A stretch of DNA of 21,695 nt from UBA12068 sp964452415. GTDB lineage: Bacteria > Patescibacteriota > Minisyncoccia > Moranbacterales > GWC2-37-73. A model generated the notes under the pieces. That model saw nothing but the letters and a program-made list of their open reading frames with translations, made no database searches and was not told the origin of the DNA. Location: NCBI GenBank assembly GCA_964452415.1, contig CAYVME010000016.1, forward strand, positions 1 to 21,695. Reading direction: 5' to 3'. The position numbers and the translations under genes were made by a program. This document shows positions 15,271 to 21,695 of this stretch, piece after piece. Position 1 is the stretch's first letter. Each line of letters opens with the position of its first letter.

Positions 15271-15304
15271 TAAACCGGGTTGCATCATTGTGCTACCCGG
15301 TTTA
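15271..15304. terminator. Bidirectional terminator between the secDF unit and the minus-strand small gene
   Basis: A 10-bp stem, TAAACCGGGT (15271-15280) with ACCCGGTTTA (15295-15304), has a 14-base loop. On the plus strand it is followed by a T-rich stretch; on the minus strand it overlaps the stop codon of the 54-residue gene and continues into AT-rich DNA. Confidence 0.83.
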
Positions 15305-15466
15305 GTTTTGCTTTTTTGATCCTTGATCATTTGATGTGACTTCATTGTCACAATTAGATCCTTGTATTATCCTTTTCAATTCTTCGACTTCACTCTTTGT
15401 TGCTTGAAATTTTGCTTTCTGTTCTTCTACGCGTGAATAGAAATCGCGCATACTTTTCTTGGTCAC
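15302..15466 (-). CDS. Small coiled-coil-like protein, unknown function
   Basis: This 54-residue minus-strand protein is hydrophilic, with a helical central part (RDFYSRVEEQKAKFQATKSE to ELKRII) that looks like a short coiled coil, and a polar Asn/Ser/Gln-rich tail with one cysteine. The start is GTG at 15466: a strong Shine-Dalgarno sequence AAGGAGG lies five bases upstream, and a promoter with both boxes and exact 17-base spacing lies further upstream. Longer in-frame reading upstream to 15541 is rejected, because it would cover that promoter. It is divergent from tyrS. Function unknown; a small structural or regulatory protein is possible. Confidence 0.8.
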   Translation of the reverse strand: MTKKSMRDFYSRVEEQKAKFQATKSEVEELKRIIQGSNCDNEVTSNDQGSKKQN

Positions 15467-15471
15467 GAGAC

Positions 15472-15478
15472 CCTCCTT
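15472..15478 (-). promoter_or_regulatory. Strong Shine-Dalgarno sequence setting a GTG start
   Basis: AAGGAGG on the minus strand lies five bases before the GTG at 15466 and decides this start over longer in-frame alternatives. Confidence 0.85.
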
Positions 15479-15506
15479 TTCTGCTGGGTATTTTATGCTA
15501 ATAGCC

Positions 15507-15535
15507 AGTATACACTTAAATATTATGTTTATCAA
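15507..15535 (-). promoter_or_regulatory. Sigma-70-type promoter of the minus-strand small gene
   Basis: On the minus strand TTGATA (15530-15535) and TATACT (15507-15512) are separated by exactly 17 bases. Transcription would start near 15500, with a leader of about 34 bases including the Shine-Dalgarno sequence. Confidence 0.75.
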
Positions 15536-15578
15536 CAGCATGAAATGCGTAAGTTTCTAAGTAAATTAAATGCAAGTG

Positions 15579-15607
15579 TTGCAAAAAAGGGTTTAAATTG
15601 GTATTAT
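15579..15607 (+). promoter_or_regulatory. tyrS promoter
   Basis: TTGCAA at 15579-15584 and TATTAT at 15602-15607 are 17 bases apart, and the -10 box has an extended TG. The leader to the ATG at 15645 would be about 31 bases. It is divergent from the promoter at 15507-15535. Confidence 0.62.
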
Positions 15608-15644
15608 TAAACTATATTTAATAGAAGAACTCAATAATATAACT

Positions 15645-16856
15645 ATGGAAAAAGAACAACAAATTGAGGAAATTCTCTCGCGTGGAGTTAATGAGGTTAT
15701 TGATCGCGAAAATCTTAAAAAAAGACTTTTGAGTGGTGAGAAGCTTCGCATCAAATTCGGAACTGATCCAACAAGTCCAAACATCCATTTGGGGCGAGCT
15801 GTGCCACTCCTCAAACTGCGAGACTTGCAGGAGTTGGGACACCAAATTGTTTTTTTGATTGGTGATTTCACGGGCGTGATTGGTGACACTTCAGACAAGG
15901 AAAGCGAGCGACCAATGCTGGAAAAGGCGGTTGTGGAAAAAAATCTGGAAACATATTTTGAGCAAGTTGGAAAAATCTTGGACATGAGCAAGGTTGAAGT
16001 GGTGAAAAATTCTGATTGGCTAGGAAAATTAACATATGGTGAAATTTCAGAGCAAGCTGATATTTTTTCTTTGGCTGAGTTTATTGCTCGCGATAATATC
16101 AAAAAAAGATTGGAAAAGGGAACTCGCATTTCACTGCGCGAGCTTTTGTATCCTTTGATGCAGGGTTATGACTCTGTGGTGCTGAAAGCTGATTTGGAGC
16201 TTGGTGGAACTGACCAACGATTCAATCTTTTGGCTGGACGAGAGATGCAGAAAAAATACAAGCAAAACCCACAAGATGTTTTGATGATGGATTTGATTGA
16301 GGGAACAGATGGAAGAAAGATGAGTTCTTCCTGGGGAAACACAATCAACTTGATGGACGACGCCAATTCAATGTTTGGAAAGGTGATGAGTGCCGGAGAT
16401 GAATTGATTGTGAAATATTTTGTGCATTGCACCAGAGTGCCAATGGAAGAAATTGCCGAAATTGAAAAAGCAATGTTGGATGAAACATTGAATCCACGCG
16501 ATGCGAAGCTTCGTCTTGCTGGAGAAATTGTGAAAATTTATCACAGTGAGGATGATGCACGCTCAGCTAGAGAATTTTTCATTAACACTTTTTCCAAAAA
16601 AGAAATCCCGACTGAAGTTCCTGAATTTGCGGTGGAGGGAGAAATGAAGCTTGCTGAGCTTTTGGTGAAATCCGGCAATGCTTCAAGCATGGGAGACGCC
16701 AAAAGAAAAATCGAACAGGGTGGAGTTTCCCTGGCCGGACAGGCAGTTGGCGATGAAAAACTCACTGATCCACAGCTTATCATATCTTCAAATCTGGACG
16801 GAAAAGTCTTGAAAATTGGCAAGTTGGGATTTGTAAAGATTATTGCTAGAATATAA
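15645..16856 (+). CDS. tyrS: Tyrosyl-tRNA synthetase
   Basis: TyrRS charges tRNA-Tyr with tyrosine in the cytoplasm. The 403-residue class I enzyme shows the Rossmann start KFGTDPTSPNIHLGR with the HIGH-equivalent HLGR at 48-51, the GDFTGVIGDTSDKESERP region, the tyrosine pocket motif QGYDSV, ELGGTDQRFNLL, and the KMSKS-equivalent KMSSS at 225-229. A C-terminal S4-like RNA-binding domain (about 340-403) is present. The last His of HIGH is replaced by Arg and the second Lys of KMSKS by Ser; I believe HIGR-type forms occur in CPR relatives. It belongs to the branch with KMSKS-like loops rather than the E. coli KFGKT branch. There is no Shine-Dalgarno sequence. Confidence 0.96.
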   Translation: MEKEQQIEEILSRGVNEVIDRENLKKRLLSGEKLRIKFGTDPTSPNIHLGRAVPLLKLRDLQELGHQIVFLIGDFTGVIGDTSDKESERPMLEKAVVEKNLETYFEQVGKILDMSKVEVVKNSDWLGKLTYGEISEQADIFSLAEFIARDNIKKRLEKGTRISLRELLYPLMQGYDSVVLKADLELGGTDQRFNLLAGREMQKKYKQNPQDVLMMDLIEGTDGRKMSSSWGNTINLMDDANSMFGKVMSAGDELIVKYFVHCTRVPMEEIAEIEKAMLDETLNPRDAKLRLAGEIVKIYHSEDDARSAREFFINTFSKKEIPTEVPEFAVEGEMKLAELLVKSGNASSMGDAKRKIEQGGVSLAGQAVGDEKLTDPQLIISSNLDGKVLKIGKLGFVKIIARI

Positions 16857-16861
16857 AAGTT

Positions 16862-16922
16862 TAGAGTAGACTATTGAGAAATAGATAAGGGAATATGGAA
16901 ATGTGGCGCGCTCTATTTTTTT
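16862..16922 (+). terminator. Possible terminator after tyrS
   Basis: A tract of eight T ends near 16921, preceded by GCGCGC and by CTCTA, which can pair with TAGAG near 16862. A small CTATT/AATAG hairpin lies between. The pairing is weak and long-range; the T-tract is the best support. Confidence 0.35.
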
Positions 16923-16930
16923 TCGGGAGG

Positions 16931-16936
16931 TATAAA
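16931..16936 (+). promoter_or_regulatory. Possible -10 box of the pilin gene
   Basis: TATAAA preceded by GG, 16 bases before the ATG at 16953, matches the short-leader layout of the other promoters. GGGAGG at 16925-16930 looks like a Shine-Dalgarno sequence but is 22 bases from the ATG, too far to act as one. Confidence 0.45.
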
Positions 16937-16952
16937 AAATAATTTATTCTAT

Positions 16953-17423
16953 ATGAATAAAACAAAAATAAATTTCAAGCAGGGGTTCACATTGATTGAA
17001 CTTTTGATTGTGATTGCAATTATTGGGATTTTGGCTGGAGTTGTTTTGGTGAGCACGAGCAATGCGAGAATAAAGGCAAACACGGCAAAAGATATGCTAC
17101 AACTAAAATCTATCAATTCAGCTCTACAAGTTTATTATGCGGGTCATGGTAATTATCCGGGGCCTGGGGCAGGTTGTTGGTTATCATCCATTGCTGGCTC
17201 TAATTGGATACCTTTGTTAGCTGCAGAAGTCGGAGCATTACCTATAGAACATCGTAATTCGTCTAATTTCTTTACAGCTTTTATATACTGCTCAGATGGC
17301 GGAGAAAACTACAAACTCATCAACCATGCTCCTGAAACTATGGGCGTGCCAACCAGCCTTATTGATCCTGTAAGACCGACATGGGCTTGGGGATGGTGGA
17401 CGCCAGGAGGTGCAGGATATTAA
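16953..17423 (+). CDS. Type IV pilin-like protein
   Basis: The 156-residue protein has a type III prepilin signal: a short basic leader, cleavage between G11 and F12, Glu at mature position 5 (E16), and the hydrophobic helix that anchors the subunit and builds the filament core. Its globular part has about 120 residues with two cysteines (in AGCWLS and IYCSDG) and an unusual Trp/Gly-rich end (TWAWGWWTPGGAGY). Type IV pili in CPR bacteria are thought to serve host attachment and DNA uptake. No prepilin peptidase, assembly ATPase or platform gene is in this window, so it could be a major or minor pilin encoded away from the machinery. A small membrane protein follows after 19 bases. Confidence 0.92.
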   Translation: MNKTKINFKQGFTLIELLIVIAIIGILAGVVLVSTSNARIKANTAKDMLQLKSINSALQVYYAGHGNYPGPGAGCWLSSIAGSNWIPLLAAEVGALPIEHRNSSNFFTAFIYCSDGGENYKLINHAPETMGVPTSLIDPVRPTWAWGWWTPGGAGY

Positions 17424-17442
17424 TTAAATATATTTTAAATGC

Positions 17443-17649
17443 ATGATTGAAAAAAATAAAACATGGTTTTTTTTGAAGTATGGGTTGCAAATTAAAAGGA
17501 GAACCATTTGGATGGTCTTAATTTTATTTGTGAGTTTATTGTTGCTATTTTTTTCTTTCTTTACTGGGAGTTCAAAAAAGACCATTATTCCAGACAGTTC
17601 TAAATTGGAGACTGGTTCGAATATGCCCCCAAGACTAAAAACTAAATAG
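17443..17649 (+). CDS. Small single-helix membrane protein downstream of the pilin
   Basis: This 68-residue ORF has a basic N-terminal part, a strongly hydrophobic helix (about 22-41, WMVLILFVSLLLLFFSFF) and a polar tail ending RLKTK. It starts 19 bases after the pilin stop and ends before a bidirectional terminator, so it fits as second gene of a pilin unit. There is no Shine-Dalgarno sequence to confirm the start. I do not recognise a family. It may be a pilus accessory or an unrelated small protein. Confidence 0.58.
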   Translation: MIEKNKTWFFLKYGLQIKRRTIWMVLILFVSLLLLFFSFFTGSSKKTIIPDSSKLETGSNMPPRLKTK

Positions 17650-17742
17650 AAATGAGTGATTTTAAAAAGTCAATTTTTTTTGATTTGAATTATGTTTTTC
17701 AAAAATTTAAAATCCCAGCATTATTTATCTAAAATGTTCCAA

Positions 17743-17779
17743 AAAAGACCTCCCATATATACATTGTGGAAGGTCTTTT
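17743..17779. terminator. Bidirectional terminator between the pilin unit and the minus-strand remnant
   Basis: AAAAGACCT (17743-17751) pairs with AGGTCTTTT (17771-17779). After one mismatch, five more pairs continue inward. A-runs on the left and T-runs on the right allow termination in both directions. Confidence 0.83.
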
Positions 17780-17803
17780 CTTGGAAAGTTTAAATCCCGT
17801 TCT

Positions 17804-17938
17804 TTATGCTTCGGTTGCGATTGCTTCTTTGATCTTCGCGATGATTTCATCGAGATAATCGTAAAAGCATCTGAGCAGATTCCTTGGCTATTCTTCTCCT
17901 TGAGTTTCGGCTCTCCAGCTCTGATTTTTTAGCAACAT
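17804..17938 (-). pseudogene. Frameshifted small gene remnant
   Basis: Read on the minus strand from an ATG at 17938, the frame begins MLLK, is lost at a run of six A, continues in another frame as KKSELESRNSRRRIAKESAQML, and returns to the first frame after a run of four T as YDYLDEIIAKIKEAIATEA before TAA at 17804. With one base added in the A-run and one removed from the T-run it would be one protein of about 45 residues, basic and then helical. The uncorrected first frame has an internal TAG. A terminator lies just after the stop on that strand, as for a real gene. It may be a decayed gene, or two homopolymer sequencing errors in an intact one. Family unknown. Confidence 0.5.
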
Positions 17939-18024
17939 ATGAAGTTTAAATATGGCACTTATTGTGCAAAATGTTAAGAAGAATATTGTTGACAGTTTGT
18001 GCTGATTTGTGAATATTGATATTT

Positions 18025-18053
18025 TTGACTTTTCTTCTTTTTGGGCTTAAAAT
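18025..18053 (+). promoter_or_regulatory. Probable pheST promoter
   Basis: TTGACT (18025-18030) and TAAAAT (18048-18053) are separated by 17 bases. Transcription would begin near 18060, leaving a leader of about 130 bases before the pheS ATG. An alternative TTGACA at 17989 has only a poor -10 partner. Confidence 0.55.
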
Positions 18054-18084
18054 GAGGTTATTGGATAATTTCACATGATGTAAT

Positions 18085-18177
18085 ACTAATCTGCGAATAA
18101 ACACCAATCTACGAATTGCTAATAATGCGAATGGACAAATTTCGTGATTAGTGGAGTGGCATTTATTAGTAGATTGG
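18085..18177 (+). promoter_or_regulatory. Structured pheST leader with competing stems
   Basis: Stem A pairs 18085-18098 (ACTAATC and CGAAT) with 18140-18152 (ATTCG-type and GATTAGT), about 12 pairs with a small internal mismatch. Stem B pairs CCAATCTAC (18104-18112) with GTAGATTGG (18169-18177), nine perfect pairs ending 12 bases before the ATG. The left arm of B lies inside the loop of A while its right arm lies outside, so the two either exclude each other or form a pseudoknot. No T-box consensus or Phe-rich leader peptide is evident. Confidence 0.4.
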
Positions 18178-18189
18178 CATAGATTTTAT

Positions 18190-19221
18190 ATGTTGAAGGA
18201 AAAAATCGAAAAAATAAAGGAAGAGGCACTGGCTTCAATTCAAGAGGTGGCAACTTTGGCTGAACTTAACGATTTGAAAATTAAGTTTTTGGGCCGAAAA
18301 AGTGAGTTTACTGAGATCCTCAAGGGTCTGAAGGATTTGTCTGGCGACGAGAGAAAGATTGTGGGACAACTTGGAAATTCAGTTAAAGCTGAAATTGAAA
18401 GTTTGCTTGTTCAAAAGGAAAAAGAATTGAAGGAGAAAAGTTTTGATTTTACTTCTGAAAAAATTGATGTGACAATTCCTGCCAAGAAATTGAAAAGAGG
18501 TCACATGCATCCGCTGAGCAAAATTCAATATGAAATCGAAGACATTTTCACCTCAATGGGATTTGAAATTGCTGATGGGCCACAAGTTGAATTGGAAAAA
18601 TATAATTTTGACTATTTGAATGTTCCCAAGGATCATCCTGCTCGTGATATGCAAGACACATTTTGGTTAAAGAATGAAGAAGAAAAAGAAAAAACTTTAA
18701 TGAGGACTCAAACATCGGCAGTGCAGGTCAGATACATGGAAAAGCATAAGCCACCATTTCGCATAATTATTCCGGGAAGGATTTTCAGAAATGAAGCGAC
18801 AGATTCAACTCATGAGCACACTTTTCATCAATTTGAAGCTTTGTTTGTTGGCGACGATATTAATGTTGGAAATTTCAAATTTATCGCACAAGAATTTTTT
18901 TCCAAATTTTTCAAAAAAGATGTTCAGGTGAGACTTAGACCTAGTTATTTTCCATTTACCGAGCCAAGCTTTGAATTTGATATCAGCTGCACTGTGTGTG
19001 GAGGCTCTGGATGTAGCGCCTGCAAAAATGCTGGCTGGCTTGAAATTGGTGGAGCGGGAATGGTGAACCAGGCCGTTTTTGAAGCTGCTGGATATGAGCG
19101 AAATCAATATCAAGGATTTGCCTGGGGATTTGGAATTGAGCGTCTTGCCATGATGAAATACAAGATAAATGATATCAGACTTTTTCACTCAGGAGATTTA
19201 AGATTTATTAAACAATTTTAA
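18190..19221 (+). CDS. pheS: Phenylalanyl-tRNA synthetase alpha subunit
   Basis: PheS is the catalytic half of the alpha2-beta2 enzyme that charges tRNA-Phe. The 343-residue protein has an N-terminal coiled coil (about 1-85, with LNDLKIKFLGRKSEFT), the conserved HPLSKIQYEIEDIF, class II motif 2 starting GRIFRNEATDSTHEHTFHQF at G196, and motif 3 GFGIERLAMMKY. Four cysteines, C267, C270, C275 and C278, form a CxxC-x4-CxxC cluster seen in many bacterial PheS proteins. An upstream in-frame start codon at 18151 would add 13 unconserved residues that lie over the leader repeats; the ATG at 18190 fits the family. pheT follows after four bases. Confidence 0.96.
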   Translation: MLKEKIEKIKEEALASIQEVATLAELNDLKIKFLGRKSEFTEILKGLKDLSGDERKIVGQLGNSVKAEIESLLVQKEKELKEKSFDFTSEKIDVTIPAKKLKRGHMHPLSKIQYEIEDIFTSMGFEIADGPQVELEKYNFDYLNVPKDHPARDMQDTFWLKNEEEKEKTLMRTQTSAVQVRYMEKHKPPFRIIIPGRIFRNEATDSTHEHTFHQFEALFVGDDINVGNFKFIAQEFFSKFFKKDVQVRLRPSYFPFTEPSFEFDISCTVCGGSGCSACKNAGWLEIGGAGMVNQAVFEAAGYERNQYQGFAWGFGIERLAMMKYKINDIRLFHSGDLRFIKQF

Positions 19222-19225
19222 AAAC

Positions 19226-21631
19226 ATGAAATATTCTTATAACTGGCTCAAAGAGCTTTCAGGAACAAAAAAAACTGCCCATGAAATTGCAGATTTGATC
19301 ACCATGCATTCTTTTGAGGTTGAAAGTGTGGAAAAAGTCGGTAGTGATTTTGAAGGCGTGGTGGTTGGAGAAATTTTGGAAATTTCCCAGCATCCGAATG
19401 CAGACAAGCTTCAATTGACCAAAGTTGATGCTGGAACTGGTGAAACTTTGGGAATTGTTTGCGGGGCGCACAACATTTCGGTTGGCGACTTGGTGCCAGT
19501 GGCTTTGGTTGGAACAAAATTGCCAAATGGAATTGAAATTAAGGAAGCTGAAATTCGTGGAGAAAAATCTTTTGGCATGCTTTGCGCTGAAGATGAGCTT
19601 GGGCTTGGAAAAAGTCATGAAGGAATTTTGCTTTTGGATAAGAAAAATAAAATTGGAAAACCCTTGGCTGAAGTGTTTGGAAATGATGATTTTGTCTTGG
19701 ATATCAAAGTCCTTCCGGACAGGGCGCATGATGCAGTTTCGCATGTGGCCATGGCCAGAGAAATTGTGGCTCTTGAGGGAGGAGAAATGGATTATGATTA
19801 TGATGGTTTGATTTTGCCAAACAGGAAATCCAAGAATTTGAAAATTAAGATCGAAGATTCTTCGCAGTGTGCTCGATATATCGGAGCAGTGATGAGCAAT
19901 GTCGAAGTTGGTCCATCTCCTGAGTGGATGAAAAACACCTTGGAAGCATGTGGGATCAATGCGATCAATAATGTGGTTGATGCGACAAATTATGTCATGC
20001 TTGAACTCGGACAACCACTCCATGCTTTTGACGCGGATGTGATTGGGAATGAAATCATTGTGCGGTCTGCAAAAGAGGGGGAAGAAATTGTTTTGCTTGA
20101 TGGCAGTGAAAAGAAGTTGCAAAAAAATGACATCGTGATTGCAAACAAGCGGGAAGCTTTGGCTTTGGCTGGAATTATGGGCGGTCAAAAATCAGGAATT
20201 TCAGATCAAACCTCAACTATAATTTTGGAGGCTGCAAATTTCAAAGCTCTTTCGATTCGAAAAACAAGAAGTCGTTTGGCTTTGATGACTGATGCATCTT
20301 CTCGCTTTGAAAAAGAACTCGATCCAAATCTGTCTGAAAAAGCGATGGTGAGATTGATTGAAATTCTGGAGCACACCGCAGGCGCAGTTTTGCAAGAAAT
20401 TTCCGATGAATATCATGAAAAGATTAAACCTTGGAAATTGACCCTCGAAATTGCATATATTAATAGATTACTTGGGATAAACGTTCCAGTTAAAGAAAGT
20501 AAAAAGATTCTTGAATCTTTGGGCTTGAAAGTTGATGTTAAAAAGGAAATAATTGTTGTCGAAGTTCCAACTTTCAGAATCGATCTGAAATCAAGCGAGG
20601 ATTTGATTGAGGAAATTGGCAGATTGTATGGGTATGAGAAAATTGCTGACCAGGCTCCTCATGTTCTGGTGATGGCAGCCAAGCAAAATGAATCAAGAAT
20701 TTTTGAAAGAGCATTGAAAAATATTTTGCTTGGACAAGGATTCTCTGAAGTTTACAATTATTCTTTCTATGGACCCAAAGAAGTTTCTTCTTGTCAGCTT
20801 GGAGCGGTTAAGCATCTTGAATTGGAAATGCCAATGAGTCCTGACCAATCCTTGCTTCGAATTAGTTTGATTCCAAATATTTTGAAAAATGTCAGGGAAA
20901 ATTTGAAGAATTTTGGAGAATTTCATATTTTTGAAATTGGCAAAACATATTGGCCAACTCTTGAGGCTTTGCCTGAGGAGAAAGTCATGTTGGTTGGGGC
21001 AATGGTTTTGGAAAAGAAAAATGTCAAGAAGATGAATTCGGATAAGCGCGCCCAGTCAGGTTTCTTTGAAGCTAAGGCCTCAGTTGATCATGTGCTGGCA
21101 CAACTTGGAATCACTGATCATTACTATAATAATTTGGGGCATGTTCCAGTTGAAACGCCAGCTTCTCTTTGGCATCAAAGTCGAAGCGCCGAGATTAAAA
21201 TTCAGGGTAGTGAGCAGTCACTTGGTTTTGTCGGCGAAATCAATCCTTTCGTGCTTGAGAGTTTCGATATCAATACTAGAGTGGTGATGTTTGAGTTTGA
21301 AATGGAAAAACTTTTGGAAATCTCAGAGGCTGAGAGGGAATATACTCCGATTCGAAAACATCCGATTGTTTCCAGGGATCTTTCAATGATTGCCGATTCG
21401 TCCGTGAGTGTTGATGAAATTTTGGCAGTCATTCAACTTGCCGGTGGAGATCTGGTTATTGATGTGGATCTTTTTGATGTTATTGATTTTGCAGATGATC
21501 AATCAAGCATAGCTTTTCACATTACGCTTGGAGCTTCGGAAAAAACTTTGAATGGAAAAGAAGTTGATGATGTCATGAATTTGATCATGACAAATCTCGA
21601 AAATAAATTGAAGGTGAAAATTAGAAAATAA
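19226..21631 (+). CDS. pheT: Phenylalanyl-tRNA synthetase beta subunit
   Basis: PheT pairs with PheS, binds tRNA and edits mischarged Tyr-tRNA-Phe. The 801-residue protein is full length. In order it shows the N-terminal MKYSYNWLKEL start, an OB-fold tRNA-binding domain (about 40-150, with HPNADKLQLTKVD and GAHNISVGD), the B3/B4 editing domain (about 205-380, with NNVVDATNYVMLELGQPLHAFD and SRFEKELDP), B5 (about 400-470), the catalytic-like core (about 480-690), and a C-terminal ferredoxin-like anticodon-binding domain from Y706 (YTPIRKHPIVSRDLS). It starts four bases after pheS, so translation is likely coupled. The long minus-strand reading frame opposite its first third is taken as a shadow. 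No terminator is seen before the window ends. Confidence 0.97.
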   Translation: MKYSYNWLKELSGTKKTAHEIADLITMHSFEVESVEKVGSDFEGVVVGEILEISQHPNADKLQLTKVDAGTGETLGIVCGAHNISVGDLVPVALVGTKLPNGIEIKEAEIRGEKSFGMLCAEDELGLGKSHEGILLLDKKNKIGKPLAEVFGNDDFVLDIKVLPDRAHDAVSHVAMAREIVALEGGEMDYDYDGLILPNRKSKNLKIKIEDSSQCARYIGAVMSNVEVGPSPEWMKNTLEACGINAINNVVDATNYVMLELGQPLHAFDADVIGNEIIVRSAKEGEEIVLLDGSEKKLQKNDIVIANKREALALAGIMGGQKSGISDQTSTIILEAANFKALSIRKTRSRLALMTDASSRFEKELDPNLSEKAMVRLIEILEHTAGAVLQEISDEYHEKIKPWKLTLEIAYINRLLGINVPVKESKKILESLGLKVDVKKEIIVVEVPTFRIDLKSSEDLIEEIGRLYGYEKIADQAPHVLVMAAKQNESRIFERALKNILLGQGFSEVYNYSFYGPKEVSSCQLGAVKHLELEMPMSPDQSLLRISLIPNILKNVRENLKNFGEFHIFEIGKTYWPTLEALPEEKVMLVGAMVLEKKNVKKMNSDKRAQSGFFEAKASVDHVLAQLGITDHYYNNLGHVPVETPASLWHQSRSAEIKIQGSEQSLGFVGEINPFVLESFDINTRVVMFEFEMEKLLEISEAEREYTPIRKHPIVSRDLSMIADSSVSVDEILAVIQLAGGDLVIDVDLFDVIDFADDQSSIAFHITLGASEKTLNGKEVDDVMNLIMTNLENKLKVKIRK

Positions 21632-21657
21632 ATCTATCAAAAATTTGCTTGGTCAGA

Positions 21658-21695
21658 TATTTTTCTTTTTGGCCCATATGCAACGAGAGTGAATC
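21658..21695 (-). repeat. Right copy of 38-bp terminal inverted repeat
   Basis: Exact reverse complement of bases 4-41. It starts 26 bases after the pheT stop. Its T-run (TATTTTTCTTTTT) could also serve pheT termination, but no hairpin precedes it. Confidence 0.9.

Larger units (their letters stand above)
17650..18189. other. Non-coding spacer before pheST
   Basis: No intact gene is seen in this 540-base block. From left to right it holds an AT-rich stretch with a weak GATTTTAAA/TTTAAAATC pairing, the bidirectional terminator at 17743-17779, a frameshifted minus-strand gene remnant at 17804-17938, a probable pheST promoter at 18025-18053, and a leader with two competing stems and repeated AATCTRCGAAT words. 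Confidence 0.75.

Noticed and set aside
15467..15541. Longer start for the minus-strand 54-residue gene
   Set aside because: The extension would cover the two-box promoter and the Shine-Dalgarno sequence that points to the GTG at 15466.
16925..16930. GGGAGG as Shine-Dalgarno sequence of the pilin gene
   Set aside because: It is 22 bases from the ATG and would lie upstream of the expected transcription start.
18085..18189. T-box riboswitch before pheST
   Set aside because: The conserved T-box sequence (AGGGUGGNACCGCG-like) and a following terminator are absent; GTGGAGTGGC is only a superficial likeness.
19259..20188. 309-codon minus-strand reading frame
   Set aside because: It lies wholly opposite conserved tRNA-binding and editing domains of pheT, has no start signal, and its protein is rich in His, Phe and Asn as expected for an antisense shadow of an AT-rich gene.
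1..21695. Linear replicon or composite transposon bounded by terminal inverted repeats
   Set aside because: The repeat is 38 bases, the content is core housekeeping genes, and no transposase, telomere or replication gene is present; assembly ends in a dispersed repeat explain it better.

Overview
The window reads as one stretch of a Candidate Phyla Radiation (Patescibacteria) chromosome, most likely Parcubacteria-like. The grounds are AT-rich DNA, compact housekeeping genes, mostly absent Shine-Dalgarno sequences, a secreted protein with Ig-like repeats of the CPR type, and a stripped-down envelope and Sec gene set. The lineage is inference from style; no rRNA or ribosomal protein gene is present. 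UGA works as a stop (the Mur ligase ends in TGA at 1492-1494), which argues against the UGA=Gly code of Gracilibacteria and Absconditabacteria.

Layout. 103-5309: cell-wall genes murC and murB flank a large P2-type cation ATPase. 5427-5789: a short ribosome hibernation factor. 5903-8303: three envelope-anchored or secreted proteins, the middle one a Cys-rich surface protein behind an 8-bp tandem repeat. 8304-8730: a non-coding block with a terminator and a MITE-like inverted-repeat element, leading into secA (8731-11370). 11440-12194: a Nudix hydrolase and a one-helix small protein. 12374-15250: secD, secF and a small charged protein. 15302-15466 (minus): a 54-codon gene divergent from tyrS (15645-16856). 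16953-17649: a type IV pilin-like protein and a small membrane protein. 17650-18189: spacer with a bidirectional terminator, a frameshifted minus-strand gene remnant and a structured leader. 18190-21631: pheS-pheT.

How it fits together. SecA drives export, SecD/SecF pull on the outer side, and the pilin, the Ig-like protein and the anchored proteins are likely clients. Mur ligase and MurB make peptidoglycan precursor. TyrRS and PheRS serve translation.

Most notable is the SecD: a parvulin-type prolyl isomerase sequence is inserted in its first extracytoplasmic domain, and the strand that normally starts the isomerase lies at its end, so the domain looks circularly permuted. Second is an 11-bp promoter word, TGTGGTATAAT, present four times. 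Twice it is fused to the T-run of the preceding terminator, and once it lies so close to the start codon that the message should be leaderless. Two small genes instead carry textbook Shine-Dalgarno sequences. The window ends are a 38-bp perfect inverted repeat, most simply explained as assembly breaks at copies of a dispersed repeat.
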